64,000 nucleotides of DNA from Aquisediminimonas sp031376385 (GTDB lineage: Bacteria > Pseudomonadota > Alphaproteobacteria > Sphingomonadales > Sphingomonadaceae): assembly GCA_031376385.1 (NCBI GenBank), contig JANMDQ010000027.1, positions 1 to 64,000 of the forward strand, given 5' to 3'. Positions 52,053 to 60,669 of this stretch are shown here, in pieces (the first letter of the stretch is position 1; each line of letters starts with the position of its first letter). The notes beneath the pieces are model-generated. The model was not told where the DNA came from. It searched no databases and saw only the letters and a list, made by a program, of their open reading frames with translations. The position numbers and the translations under genes were made by a program.

Positions 52053-52847
52053 ATGCGCGCTTATCTCGATTTGATGCAGACCATCCTTGACCACGGGGTT
52101 GAACAACAGGACCGCACCGGCGTTGGCACCCGGTCTGTTTTTGGGCATCAAATGCGCTTTGATTTGTCGAACGGGTTCCCTCTTGTGACAACAAAGAAAC
52201 TCCATTTGCGTTCGATTATCTATGAACTTCTTTGGTTTCTGAACGGAGACACCAACACAAAGTGGCTGACCCAGAATAAGGTCAGCATTTGGGATGATTG
52301 GGCCGACGAAAACGGAGATTTGGGGCCTGTTTACGGTAAACAGTGGCGCCATTGGGAAACTGCCGATGGCCGCAGCATCGATCAGATCAAGTCGCTGGTT
52401 GACGGACTTAAGACCAACCCCGCGTCGCGCCGCCAGATTGTGACAGCATGGAACCCAGGCGAAGTGGACCGGATGGCTCTCGCCCCGTGCCACTGTCTGT
52501 TTCAAACATGGGTCGGCAATGGGAAATTGTCGCTGCAACTTTATCAGCGCAGTGCAGATGTATTTCTTGGCGTGCCGTTCAATATCGCGTCTTATGCTCT
52601 GCTCACCCACATGCTGGCGCAGCAGGCTGGGTTGGAGGTAGGTGACTTCATTTGGACCGGTGGCGATTGCCATCTTTATTCCAACCATATGGATCAGGCA
52701 CGCTTGCAACTATCGCGCGATCCCAAACCGTTGCCGCAGTTGACCCTCGCGCGTAAACCCGACGCGATTGATGGCTATGCTTATGAGGATTTCGTGATCA
52801 CTGGCTATGAGAGCCACCCCCATATTGCCGCGCCGGTGGCGGTATGA
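52053..52847 (+). CDS. thyA: thymidylate synthase
   Basis: ThyA makes dTMP from dUMP with methylene-THF. The 264-residue product matches the E. coli length. It shows DRTGVGTRSVFGHQMRF, the active-site Cys in ALAPCHCLFQTW, QRSADVFLGVPFNIASYA, and the GDCHLYSNH nucleotide site. The start at 52053 (MRAYLDLMQ) is preferred over the longer frame. folA overlaps its end by 4 bases, coupling the folate consumer and recycler. Confidence 0.97.
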   Translation: MRAYLDLMQTILDHGVEQQDRTGVGTRSVFGHQMRFDLSNGFPLVTTKKLHLRSIIYELLWFLNGDTNTKWLTQNKVSIWDDWADENGDLGPVYGKQWRHWETADGRSIDQIKSLVDGLKTNPASRRQIVTAWNPGEVDRMALAPCHCLFQTWVGNGKLSLQLYQRSADVFLGVPFNIASYALLTHMLAQQAGLEVGDFIWTGGDCHLYSNHMDQARLQLSRDPKPLPQLTLARKPDAIDGYAYEDFVITGYESHPHIAAPVAV

Positions 52848-53332
52848 ACCACCCCGAAATATCTCTGATCGTCGCGCGGGCAGACAATGGCGTGATTGGC
52901 AGCGAAGGAACAATTCCTTGGCATTTACCTGCGGACCTGCGTCGCTTCAAACAGCTCACGATGGGTGCACCGATGATCATGGGGCGCAAGACTTTTGACA
53001 GTCTGCCGGGGCTCCTTCCCGGTCGTCGGCATATCGTCATCACCCGCAATGCCAATTGGGAAGAGGAAGGCGCAGAGGTTGTGGGGGGCGCCGATGCTGC
53101 TCTGAAGGCGGCCAATGCGCCGCATGTCTGGGTGATTGGCGGCGCAGAGGTTTATGCCTTGTTCCTGCCCCGCGCTGACCGGATCGAACTGACGGAAGTG
53201 CATCTTTCGCCGGGCGGTGACGCGTGGATGGCGGCCTTTGGTGCGGATTGGGCAGAGGTGCACCGCGAAGCTCATCCCGCAGAGGGCACAGCTCCAGCCT
53301 ATGACTGGGTAACACTGAAACGACATGGGTAG
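52844..53332 (+). CDS. folA: dihydrofolate reductase
   Basis: DHFR regenerates THF from the dihydrofolate made by ThyA. The 162-residue product shows IVARADNGVIGSEGTIPWHLPADLRRF is its N-terminal part, with MGRKTFDSLP and the NADPH-binding WVIGGAEVYALF. The catalytic acid is the Asp of LPADL. The ATG overlaps the thyA stop (ATGA), and ribF starts 8 bases before its end. Confidence 0.95.
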   Translation: MNHPEISLIVARADNGVIGSEGTIPWHLPADLRRFKQLTMGAPMIMGRKTFDSLPGLLPGRRHIVITRNANWEEEGAEVVGGADAALKAANAPHVWVIGGAEVYALFLPRADRIELTEVHLSPGGDAWMAAFGADWAEVHREAHPAEGTAPAYDWVTLKRHG

Positions 53333-54275
53333 CGGCGTGGTGCGATTGGATGGAAATCAGCCGCTGCCGCCTGAATTTCGTGGCGGCATTGTGGCGTTGG
53401 GGAATTTTGACGGGTTTCACAGCGGGCATCAAGCCGTGGTTGGCCGGGCGATTGCCTTGGCGAAAGAACGCGGCGTTCCTGCCCTCGTCGCGACCTTTGA
53501 CCCTCACCCAATCAGGCATTTTAAGCCGGGGAGCCCTCCTTTTCGGCTGACATCACTGGATCAGCGCCAACGTCTGTTTGGTGCTGCGGGGGCGGACGCG
53601 ATGGTGGTCTTTTCCTTTGGCGCAGAACTGGCGAACGTCACGGCGGAGGAATTTATCACTCGCTGGCTAATCGGCCATTTAGGCGCAGCGGGCGTCGTGA
53701 CGGGCGAAGATTTCACGTTTGGCAAAGCACGCGGTGGCACTGTGGATGTGCTGCGCGAACTCGGGCATGTGCATGGTCTGATCTGTGAAGCTGTGTCGCC
53801 CGTGACTGACGGGGATATCATCTCTTCCAGCCGCATCCGCGACGCCCTGAAATCCGGCGACTGCACCACCGCAACGTCGTTGCTCACTCGGCCTTTCGCG
53901 GTTGAAGGCGTTGTGCAACACGGCGATAAGAATGGACGCAAACTCGGCTTTCCTACCGCTAATATCGACATGGGAAACTATTTGCGCCCGCGTTACGGCA
54001 TTTATGCGGTCAAAGGCCGATTGTCGGACGGCCGCGTGCTGAACGGTGCGGCCAACATTGGCATCCGCCCGCAATTTGACCCGCCCAAGGAACTGCTAGA
54101 GCCTCACTTCTTTGATTTTGGCGAAGACCTTTACGGCCAGACCATCGAAGTCGAATTCCATGCCTTCCTGCGCGGAGAGGCCAAATATGAGAGCATGGAG
54201 GCTCTGATGAAGCAGATTGCGGCAGATTGTGAGGCCGCGCGAGACAGGCTTGAGGGACAGGGGTTTGTCGCCTAA
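53325..54275 (+). CDS. ribF: bifunctional riboflavin kinase/FMN adenylyltransferase
   Basis: RibF makes FMN and FAD. The 316-residue product has the N-terminal adenylyltransferase (ALGNFDGFHSGHQAVV, ATFDPHP, ISSSRIRDAL) and C-terminal flavokinase (GRKLGFPTANIDM, NIGIRPQF). The gene overlaps folA by 8 bases and ends 13 bases before ileS, the common ribF-ileS-lspA order. Confidence 0.95.
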   Translation: MGSGVVRLDGNQPLPPEFRGGIVALGNFDGFHSGHQAVVGRAIALAKERGVPALVATFDPHPIRHFKPGSPPFRLTSLDQRQRLFGAAGADAMVVFSFGAELANVTAEEFITRWLIGHLGAAGVVTGEDFTFGKARGGTVDVLRELGHVHGLICEAVSPVTDGDIISSSRIRDALKSGDCTTATSLLTRPFAVEGVVQHGDKNGRKLGFPTANIDMGNYLRPRYGIYAVKGRLSDGRVLNGAANIGIRPQFDPPKELLEPHFFDFGEDLYGQTIEVEFHAFLRGEAKYESMEALMKQIAADCEAARDRLEGQGFVA

Positions 54276-54288
54276 GGCCGCTCTCAAC

Positions 54289-57200
54289 ATGACTGAACAG
54301 CAAGACTCCCCCGTAAAAGACTGGCGCCACACCGTCTTCCTGCCGAAGACTGATTTCCCCATGAAAGCTGGCCTTCCTGCGAAGGAACCGGGCATTCTTG
54401 CGAAGTGGCAGGCCGCTGATCAGTACCGGACCTTGCGCAACCGGCGTAAGGGCCGCGAAAAATTCATCCTGCATGATGGTCCGCCTTATGCAAACGGCGA
54501 TATGCATATCGGCCATGCGCTCAACCATATCCTCAAAGACATGGTCGTCCGCACGCAGACTCTGCTGGGCAAAGACGCGCCTTATGTGCCGGGTTGGGAT
54601 TGCCACGGGCTGCCGATTGAATGGAAAGTCGAAGAGCAATACCGCAAGAAAAAACTGAACAAAGACGAAGTCGACCCCGTCGAGTTCCGCGCCGAATGCC
54701 GCGCCTATGCGCAAAACTGGGTGGATATTCAGCGCGAACAATTGAAACGGCTGGGCATCGGCGGCGATTGGGATAACCCCTACCTCACCATGGACGCCGC
54801 CGCCGAAGGCACCATCGTTGCGGAGCTGATGAAGTTTGCCGAGTCCGGCCAGCTCTATCGCGGGGCCAAGCCCGTGATGTGGTCCCCGGTCGAGAAGACT
54901 GCGCTGGCCGAGGCTGAGGTGGAATATGAGGATATCACCTCAACGCAGATTGATGTGGCGTTTGAGATTGTCTCGTCACCGATCCCGGAATTGGTGGGGG
55001 CCTATGCTGTCATCTGGACGACAACGCCCTGGACGATCCCGGTCAATCAGGCGATCGCTTATGGAGCGGATGTTGAGTATGTTTTGCTTATGGGCAGTCG
55101 ATATGACCGCAGAGATAAGGACCAGCCCCACTCGCCAGGCAATGTTGAAAGAATCTGGTACGGGTCTGTCTTGGTTGCTGAAAATCTAGTTGATGAGTTT
55201 CGTGCTCGAAGCGTATTTCAGGCTGACTCCAGCCCTGTTAAATGGCGAGGGAAAGGCTCAGACCTAGCCGGAACAATGGCCCGCCATCCGATGGCGAAGC
55301 TGTTTGAAATTTCCTCTCCCCTTGCGGGAGAGGAGCGAGACTTGGCGAGGAACGAGCTTAGTCGCAGCGGAGAAGGGGCTCTTCTTTCAGCCGCAGACGC
55401 GGCTGGCCCCTCACCCGACCCTGCGGGCCACCCTCTCCCGCAAGGGGAGAGGGACTTTGATCCGAGCTCCCCCCTCGCCGAATTCTACCTCCGCGCCCGT
55501 CCGTTCCTCGATGGCTCCTCCTTCGTCACCACTGAACAGGGCACTGGCCTCGTCCATATGGCCCCCGACCACGGTGAAGATGACTTTGATCTGTGCAAGG
55601 CGAATGGCATTGAACCGGTGTTCGCGGTTGAGGGCGACGGGAAATACCGCGCTGACTGGGCGTGGCTCGGCGGGCAAGGCTCCGTCATCAACCCCAAGTT
55701 CAACGCACCCGACGGTCCGATCTGTTCGGACCTGCGCGACGCGGGCGGCCTGATCGCGGCGAGTGCGGATTACAAGCACAGCTATCCGCATTCTTGGCGA
55801 TCCAAGGCTAAGGTCATTTATCGCTGCACGCCGCAGTGGTTTGTGCCGATGGATAAGGCGTTGGAAAATCGTCCCTGTCATGCTGAACTTGTTTCAGCAT
55901 CCATGCCTCAATCTTTAACCAGCGAGACAAACGAGGCATGGACCCTGAAACAAGTTCAGGGTGACAGCGTTGGTGGGAAAACCCTGAGAGAAACCGCCCT
56001 TGCCGCCATCGCCGCCACCCGTTTCATCCCTGAAAAGGGCCGCAACCGGATCAATTCGATGGTCGAAGGGCGCCCGGATTGGGTGCTGAGCCGTCAGCGG
56101 GCGTGGGGGGTGCCGATCACGTTGTTTGTCAATCGCAAGACCGGCCAGTATCTCTGCGACCCGGCGGTCAACGCGCGGATCATCGCGGCGGTGCGGGCGG
56201 ACGGCGTGGATGCGTGGAGTGATGAGCGCGCGGCGGACTATCTGGGCGCGGACTATGACATCGCCGATTATGAGCGCGTCGTCGACATCCTCGACGTGTG
56301 GTTTGACAGCGGCTGCACCCATGCGTTTGTGCTGGAAAGCGGAAAATGGCCAGACCTGATGCGCCCTGCGGACCATATCGGCCCCTGGGCTGATCTGTAT
56401 TTGGAAGGCACGGATCAGCATCGCGGGTGGTTCCAATCCTCCCTCCTCGAAAGCTGCGGCACGCGGGGCCATGCGCCGTATAAGGCCGTGCTGACCCACG
56501 GCTTCACGATGGATGCGAAGGGCATGAAAATGTCCAAATCGCTTGGCAACACCATCTCACCGACGGACCTGATGCGCGATAGCGGCGCGGATATCTTGCG
56601 GCTTTGGGCGCTCAGCGTGGACTTCACTGAAGATCACCGCATCGGCAAGGAAATCCTGGCCGGGGTGTCAGATCAATATCGCAAACTCCGCAACACGTTC
56701 CGCTATCTGCTCGGCGCGCTCGACGGATTTTCGGACGCGGAAAAGGTGGATGTGGCGAACATGCCGGAGCTGGAGCGCTATATGCTCCATCTCCTGGCGG
56801 ATATGGATGCGAAGCTGCGGGTTGCGGTGGATGACTTTGATTTCAACACCTATGTGCGGTTGCTGACTGATTTCGCGAACAATGATCTGTCGGCCTTCTT
56901 CTTCGATATCCGCAAGGATTCGCTTTACTGCGACGCGGCGACTTCGCCCAAGCGGCGGGCCTATCGCACCGTGCTCGACATTCTGTTCCACGCGCTGGTG
57001 CGCTACGCCGCGCCAGTGCTGGTATTTACGGCCGAGGAAGTGTGGCAGACGCGGTATCCTGATGAGACAGAGTCAGTGCATTTTCTGGATTGGCCGGTGC
57101 TGCCTGCGTCCGTTAGTGCTGAGCCATCCGCGTCCGCTCACCCTGAGCTTGACGAAGGGTCGGTGGGCACTTCCCAACAGGGCTTCGACAAGCTCAGCCT

Positions 57201-57591
57201 GAGCGGGGATGATCGACTGCTAGAGAAGTGGACTCGACTTCGTTTTTACCGGAGCGACGTGCTTAATGCGATTGAACGTTTACGCCGTGATAAGATCATT
57301 GGTTCGAGCCTTGAAGCTGGTGTGACGCTGTCCATTGGAGACCCGGCAGTTCTAGCAGAAATCGAGAGCGTCCCGTTCATTGAGCTATGCATCATCGGAG
57401 AGTATCTGGTTCGTCGAGAAACTCTTAACGCATCAGGTGAATGGGCGCTCCCTCCTGAAAATTTAATTTTTGGCATAGGTGCGGTTGGCGAAACCTCCCA
57501 TAAAAAATGTGGCCGCTGCTGGCGTCACCTCCCTGAGGTGAGCGAAGATGGCTCGCTTTGTGGGCGGTGTGAGGAGGTGGTGAATGCTTAA
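54289..57591 (+). CDS. ileS: isoleucyl-tRNA synthetase with three in-frame repeat insertions
   Basis: IleRS charges tRNA-Ile. At 1100 residues it is longer than typical bacterial IleRS (about 930-960). The core is intact: HIGH in GDMHIGHALNH, the CP1 editing domain with GTGLVHMAPDHG, KMSKS in MKMSKSLGN, and the C-terminal zinc motifs CGRCW and CGRCEE. Three extra segments, about residues 342-388, 529-560 and 948-973, are encoded by palindromic repeats of families A, B and C that keep the frame open. The start at 54289 gives the normal MTEQQDSPVKDWR head. Confidence 0.96.
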   Translation: MTEQQDSPVKDWRHTVFLPKTDFPMKAGLPAKEPGILAKWQAADQYRTLRNRRKGREKFILHDGPPYANGDMHIGHALNHILKDMVVRTQTLLGKDAPYVPGWDCHGLPIEWKVEEQYRKKKLNKDEVDPVEFRAECRAYAQNWVDIQREQLKRLGIGGDWDNPYLTMDAAAEGTIVAELMKFAESGQLYRGAKPVMWSPVEKTALAEAEVEYEDITSTQIDVAFEIVSSPIPELVGAYAVIWTTTPWTIPVNQAIAYGADVEYVLLMGSRYDRRDKDQPHSPGNVERIWYGSVLVAENLVDEFRARSVFQADSSPVKWRGKGSDLAGTMARHPMAKLFEISSPLAGEERDLARNELSRSGEGALLSAADAAGPSPDPAGHPLPQGERDFDPSSPLAEFYLRARPFLDGSSFVTTEQGTGLVHMAPDHGEDDFDLCKANGIEPVFAVEGDGKYRADWAWLGGQGSVINPKFNAPDGPICSDLRDAGGLIAASADYKHSYPHSWRSKAKVIYRCTPQWFVPMDKALENRPCHAELVSASMPQSLTSETNEAWTLKQVQGDSVGGKTLRETALAAIAATRFIPEKGRNRINSMVEGRPDWVLSRQRAWGVPITLFVNRKTGQYLCDPAVNARIIAAVRADGVDAWSDERAADYLGADYDIADYERVVDILDVWFDSGCTHAFVLESGKWPDLMRPADHIGPWADLYLEGTDQHRGWFQSSLLESCGTRGHAPYKAVLTHGFTMDAKGMKMSKSLGNTISPTDLMRDSGADILRLWALSVDFTEDHRIGKEILAGVSDQYRKLRNTFRYLLGALDGFSDAEKVDVANMPELERYMLHLLADMDAKLRVAVDDFDFNTYVRLLTDFANNDLSAFFFDIRKDSLYCDAATSPKRRAYRTVLDILFHALVRYAAPVLVFTAEEVWQTRYPDETESVHFLDWPVLPASVSAEPSASAHPELDEGSVGTSQQGFDKLSLSGDDRLLEKWTRLRFYRSDVLNAIERLRRDKIIGSSLEAGVTLSIGDPAVLAEIESVPFIELCIIGEYLVRRETLNASGEWALPPENLIFGIGAVGETSHKKCGRCWRHLPEVSEDGSLCGRCEEVVNA
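55313..55452. repeat. family A palindromic element inside ileS (editing domain)
   Basis: A perfect 21-bp inverted repeat (55313-55333 and 55432-55452; arm CCTCTCCC then CTTGCGGGAGAGG) bounds 140 bp. Its interior shares GAGCGAGACTTGGC and GCTTAGTCGCAGCGG with the intergenic element at 59726-59881. It is translated in frame as SPLAGEERDLARNELSRSGE and following residues. Confidence 0.92.
55875..55967. repeat. family B palindromic element inside ileS
   Basis: Arms of 35 bp (55875-55909 and 55933-55967) are inverted copies with 4 mismatches, and each arm holds its own small hairpin. The right arm matches the GGCATGGACCCTGAA segment at 21723. It encodes CHAELVSASMP and TLKQVQGDS, peptides typical of this repeat. 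Length is 93 bp, 31 codons. Confidence 0.92.
57134..57206. repeat. family C palindromic element inside ileS
   Basis: Arms of 24 bp (57134-57157 and 57183-57206) are inverted with 3 mismatches; the core is CTGAGCTTGACGAAG. It matches the intergenic family at 3737 and 57611 and encodes about AHPELDEGSVGTSQQGFDKL in the C-terminal region of the enzyme. Confidence 0.9.
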
Positions 57592-57610
57592 ATCTATTAC
57601 ATCCCCCACT

Positions 57611-57732
57611 CCGTTCGGGCTGAGCCTGTCGAAGCCTGTCCTGAGCGCCTGCAAGGCAGTCGAAGGGCCTTCCCTTCCTTGTTCCGGCACCACAAAAGTA
57701 AGGGAGGACTTCGACAGGCTCAGTCCGAACGG
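57611..57732. repeat. intergenic palindromic repeat, family C
   Basis: Arms at 57611-57634 and 57709-57732 (24 bp, one mismatch; TGAGCCTGTCGAAG core) lie between ileS and lspA. The short open frame that spans it is a by-product of the repeat. Being inside an operon, it is not likely to act as a full terminator. Confidence 0.9.
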
Positions 57733-57762
57733 TTCTTTTAACTGCTCGAAACAGGGACGATT

Positions 57763-58269
57763 ATGACCACTACCTCGAACCACCGCCGCCTCGCGCTTAG
57801 CATTGCCGCTGCCATCTACATCGTGGACCAGCTGACCAAATGGATCGTCACTGGCCCGCTGGACCTCGCTTATGAAGGCGCGGTTTATTACATATTGTCC
57901 TTCTTCCAATTCACTCTGACCCATAACGAAGGTGTCGCGCTGGGGCTATTCCCCGCCAATAGCGCGACGCAGCGGTGGGTGCTGACTGGCATTCTTGCCT
58001 GTATTACTGCCGGTGTCGCTTATTGGGTGTGGACTGAAAAAGTGCGCGGGGATGCGATGGGGCTGGCGCTGGTTTTGGGCGGGGCGCTGGGCAATCTGAC
58101 GGACCGGGCGCGCTTTGGCCATGTCATTGACTTTGCTGATCTGCATTTTGGGGACTTTCGTCCCTTTTTGGTCTTCAATCTTGCCGATGCAGCGATTACG
58201 GTGGGCGTATTGATATTATTGGCGCGGGCCCTGTTGGTCCGCGATCCTCAGCCGAAAGTGGAGAGTTGA
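57763..58269 (+). CDS. lspA: lipoprotein signal peptidase
   Basis: LspA removes the signal peptide of prolipoproteins. The 168-residue inner membrane protein has four hydrophobic segments and the two catalytic Asp in GGALGNLTDRARFGHVIDF and FNLADAAITVG. THNEGVALGLF is the conserved first-loop motif. It follows ileS across a repeat and leads into a DUF3035 gene one base after its stop. Confidence 0.95.
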   Translation: MTTTSNHRRLALSIAAAIYIVDQLTKWIVTGPLDLAYEGAVYYILSFFQFTLTHNEGVALGLFPANSATQRWVLTGILACITAGVAYWVWTEKVRGDAMGLALVLGGALGNLTDRARFGHVIDFADLHFGDFRPFLVFNLADAAITVGVLILLARALLVRDPQPKVES

Positions 58270-58270
58270 A

Positions 58271-58678
58271 ATGCGCAAGGTCATCATAAGCGTAGCGTTG
58301 GTTGCGGCACTTGCCGGGTGCAGCCGTGGCGGCGTGTTCAACCGTGATCGTCCGGATGAATTGGCGGTTAGCCGCGCGGCTCCGCTGGTTATCCCGCCAG
58401 ATTTCGCGCTGACCCCGCCGCGCCCCGGCGCGCCGCAGGCCCAAGCAGCCGATAGCAGCACACAGGCTTTGCAAGCCATGTTTGGCGGCCCCGCCGCGCG
58501 TAGCCCCGCCGAATCGGGTGCCGTATCACAGGCAGGCGGCGCACGTTCTGCCGCCGGTATCCGTTCCAACGCAGGGGACCCGGGCACTGATGTGGTCGAT
58601 AAGGGTGCCGTGACCCGCGATATCATCGCCGCCCCCGAAGGCGCAGGACAGGATGCGACGGCCACCACGCCGAAGTGA
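58271..58678 (+). CDS. DUF3035 lipoprotein
   Basis: A 135-residue lipoprotein with signal ALVAALAGC (Cys 16) and the DUF3035 pattern NRDRPDELAVSRAAPLVIPPDFAL followed by an Ala/Pro-rich, disordered tail. Its function is unknown. The position right after lspA is standard in sphingomonads and suits a short envelope protein processed by LspA. Confidence 0.87.
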   Translation: MRKVIISVALVAALAGCSRGGVFNRDRPDELAVSRAAPLVIPPDFALTPPRPGAPQAQAADSSTQALQAMFGGPAARSPAESGAVSQAGGARSAAGIRSNAGDPGTDVVDKGAVTRDIIAAPEGAGQDATATTPK

Positions 58679-58682
58679 TCCC

Positions 58683-58766
58683 CCGTCATTGCGAGCGTAA
58701 GCGAAGCAATCCAGAATGCCTGCCGCTTCATGGATTGCTTCGTCGCTCCGCTCCTCGCAATGACGG
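58683..58766. repeat. intergenic palindromic repeat, family D
   Basis: An imperfect palindrome with CCGTCATTGCGAG at 58683 and CTCGCAATGACGG at its right end; the inner arms are AAGCAATCCA and TGGATTGCTT. This is the CGTCATTGCGAGC type seen in many proteobacterial genomes. It lies between the DUF3035 gene and the transporter operon. Confidence 0.88.
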
Positions 58767-58787
58767 CGATGTGGTCGCGGGTTTCTT

Positions 58788-59708
58788 ATGCTGACCCTCA
58801 TCCTCCGCCGCCTGCTCACAGCCATCCCAACGCTACTGGGCGTGATCCTCCTCTCTTTCCTCCTCATGCGCTTTGCCCCCGGCGGGCCGTTTGATGGGGA
58901 GCGTCCGCTGGACCCTGCGACACGAGAGGCGCTGATCGCGGCGTACGGCATGGATAAGCCGCTGATGGTGCAATTTGCGACCTATATCGGCAATGTGTTG
59001 CAGGGCGATTTCGGGCCGAGCCTGATCTACCGCGATTTTACGGTGACGGAACTGGTGGTAAAGGGCCTGCCCGTATCGCTGACGCTTGGCGCGCTGGCGA
59101 TGGTGTTGGCAATGACGCTGGGCATTGGGACAGGGCTGGTCGCGGCGGCGAAACCAGCGGGGGTGGTGGACCGTGTGCTGGGTGTCGTATCAACTTTGCT
59201 CACGTCCGTGCCAAGTTTTGTAACGGCACCGCTTCTCGTGCTGCTGTTTGCGCTGACGCTCGGGTGGTTGCCTGTTTCAGGCTGGAATGACGGGGCGGTG
59301 CCGAACATGATCCTTCCCGTCATTGCGCTGGCCCTGCCTGTGGCTGGATCAATCGCGAAATTGACGCGGGCGGGATTGGCGGGCGCGCTGGCGGAGGATC
59401 ATGTCCGCACGGCGCGCGCGCGGGGATTGAAACCGCTGACAATCCTGTTTCGCCACGCCCTGCGCCCTGCGCTGGTGCCAGTCGCCAGTTATGCCGCGCC
59501 AGCAGCGGCAGGATTGCTCACCGGGGCTGTGGTGATCGAAACAATCTTCGCGCTGCCGGGGTTGGGGCGTTACTTCGTGCAAGGCGCGCTTAATCGCGAT
59601 TATCCGCTCGTTTTGGCAGTGGTGACGCTTTATGCGGCGCTGATCATCCTGTTCAATCTGGTCGCGGATCTGGTTTACGGGTGGTTGGACCCAAGGGTGC
59701 GGGGATGA
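58788..59708 (+). CDS. peptide-type ABC transporter permease (DppB/OppB family)
   Basis: A 306-residue permease with six membrane helices. It opens TLILRRLLTAIPTLLGVILLSFLLMRFAPGGPF, the DppB/OppB start, and has the EAA loop ARARGLKPLTILFRHALRPALVP. It is the first gene of an importer for peptides, nickel or similar solutes. No substrate-binding protein gene lies next to it, so the ligand is unclear. Confidence 0.9.
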   Translation: MLTLILRRLLTAIPTLLGVILLSFLLMRFAPGGPFDGERPLDPATREALIAAYGMDKPLMVQFATYIGNVLQGDFGPSLIYRDFTVTELVVKGLPVSLTLGALAMVLAMTLGIGTGLVAAAKPAGVVDRVLGVVSTLLTSVPSFVTAPLLVLLFALTLGWLPVSGWNDGAVPNMILPVIALALPVAGSIAKLTRAGLAGALAEDHVRTARARGLKPLTILFRHALRPALVPVASYAAPAAAGLLTGAVVIETIFALPGLGRYFVQGALNRDYPLVLAVVTLYAALIILFNLVADLVYGWLDPRVRG

Positions 59709-59725
59709 GGATTTCTGTGTCTGGC

Positions 59726-59881
59726 TTCTCCCCCCGAGAGGGGGAGAAAAGACTTGGCTTAGCAGCTCGCTGCTTAGCAAGTCTTAGAGAGGGGGCGGTG
59801 CGCGCTTCAACTGGCCCTCTCCCGCTGCGACTAAGCAACAAGTTGCCAAGTCTCGCTCCCTCTCCCGTGAAGGGAGAGGGG
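59726..59881. repeat. intergenic palindromic repeat, family A
   Basis: Two terminal hairpins, TTCTCCCCC/GGGGGAGAA (59726-59748) and CCCTCTCCC/GGGAGAGGG (59858-59880), flank an interior with a further AAGACTTGGC... inverted pair. On the minus strand it shares GAGCGAGACTTGGC and GCTTAGTCGCAGCGG with the ileS insertion. It fills the gap between the two permease genes. Confidence 0.9.
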
Positions 59882-59886
59882 CACCT

Positions 59887-60669
59887 GTGAGGCTCCCCCT
59901 TGCCCTCGTAGCGCTGGTGATTATGGCCGCGCTCATTCTGCCACCGTTCTTGCCGTGGCAATATGACATTATCGATTGGGCCGCCGTGCGCGCGGAGCCG
60001 CTGACGGGAAACCATCTGCTCGGCACGGATTCCGTCGGCCGCGATCTGCTGGCTCGTACGCTGGTCGGCACCCGAGTGACGCTTTCTGTCGCGCTGGCCG
60101 CTGCCCTTGTCGCGCTGGTCATTGGTGTGGCTTGGGGCGCAATCGCGGGCTGGGCCGGGGGGAAGACTGATGAAGTGATGATGCGGATCGTTGATGCGCT
60201 CTATGCGCTTCCCTTCATGTTTGTGGTCATCTTGCTGATGGTGGTGTTTGGCCGGTCAATCTTGCTGGTGTTCCTTGGTATTGGTGCTGTCGAATGGCTG
60301 ACCATGGCTCGGGTGGTGCGCGGGCAAGTGATGCAGCTTAAAAACCGGCCGTTTGTAACGGCGGCGGAGGCAGCGGGCGCGCCTTCGCTCACTATATTGG
60401 TGCGACATGTCCTTCCCAACGTGGCGGGCGTTGCCATTGCTTATCTGCTGCTGACTGTGCCGCAGGTGGTGATGGTTGAAAGCTTTCTCTCCTTCCTGGG
60501 GCTGGGCGTGCAGGAGCCAATGACTTCGCTCGGCATCCTGGTGAAGGAAGGGGCTGATGACATGGATATGTCGCCGATGGGGCTACTCGCGCCCGGCGGG
60601 GTGCTGGTCGCGGTGTTGGTGTGCCTCACTATAGCGGGTGAAAAGCTGCGGGATCGGTTTGCGCCGTGA
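59887..60669 (+). CDS. peptide-type ABC transporter permease (DppC/OppC family)
   Basis: A 260-residue partner permease. LLGTDSVGRDLLARTLVGTRVTL is the DppC/OppC hallmark and EAAGAPSLTILVRHVLPN is the EAA loop that docks on the ATPase. A GTG at 59887 begins right after the family A repeat, whose GGGAGAGGGG end can serve as its ribosome site. It overlaps the ATPase gene by 4 bases. Confidence 0.9.
   Translation: MRLPLALVALVIMAALILPPFLPWQYDIIDWAAVRAEPLTGNHLLGTDSVGRDLLARTLVGTRVTLSVALAAALVALVIGVAWGAIAGWAGGKTDEVMMRIVDALYALPFMFVVILLMVVFGRSILLVFLGIGAVEWLTMARVVRGQVMQLKNRPFVTAAEAAGAPSLTILVRHVLPNVAGVAIAYLLLTVPQVVMVESFLSFLGLGVQEPMTSLGILVKEGADDMDMSPMGLLAPGGVLVAVLVCLTIAGEKLRDRFAP

Noticed and set aside
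57584..57766. 60-codon open frame between ileS and lspA
   Set aside because: It is almost entirely made of the family C repeat arms and their spacer; peptides such as FGLSLSKPV are a repeat signature, not a gene.
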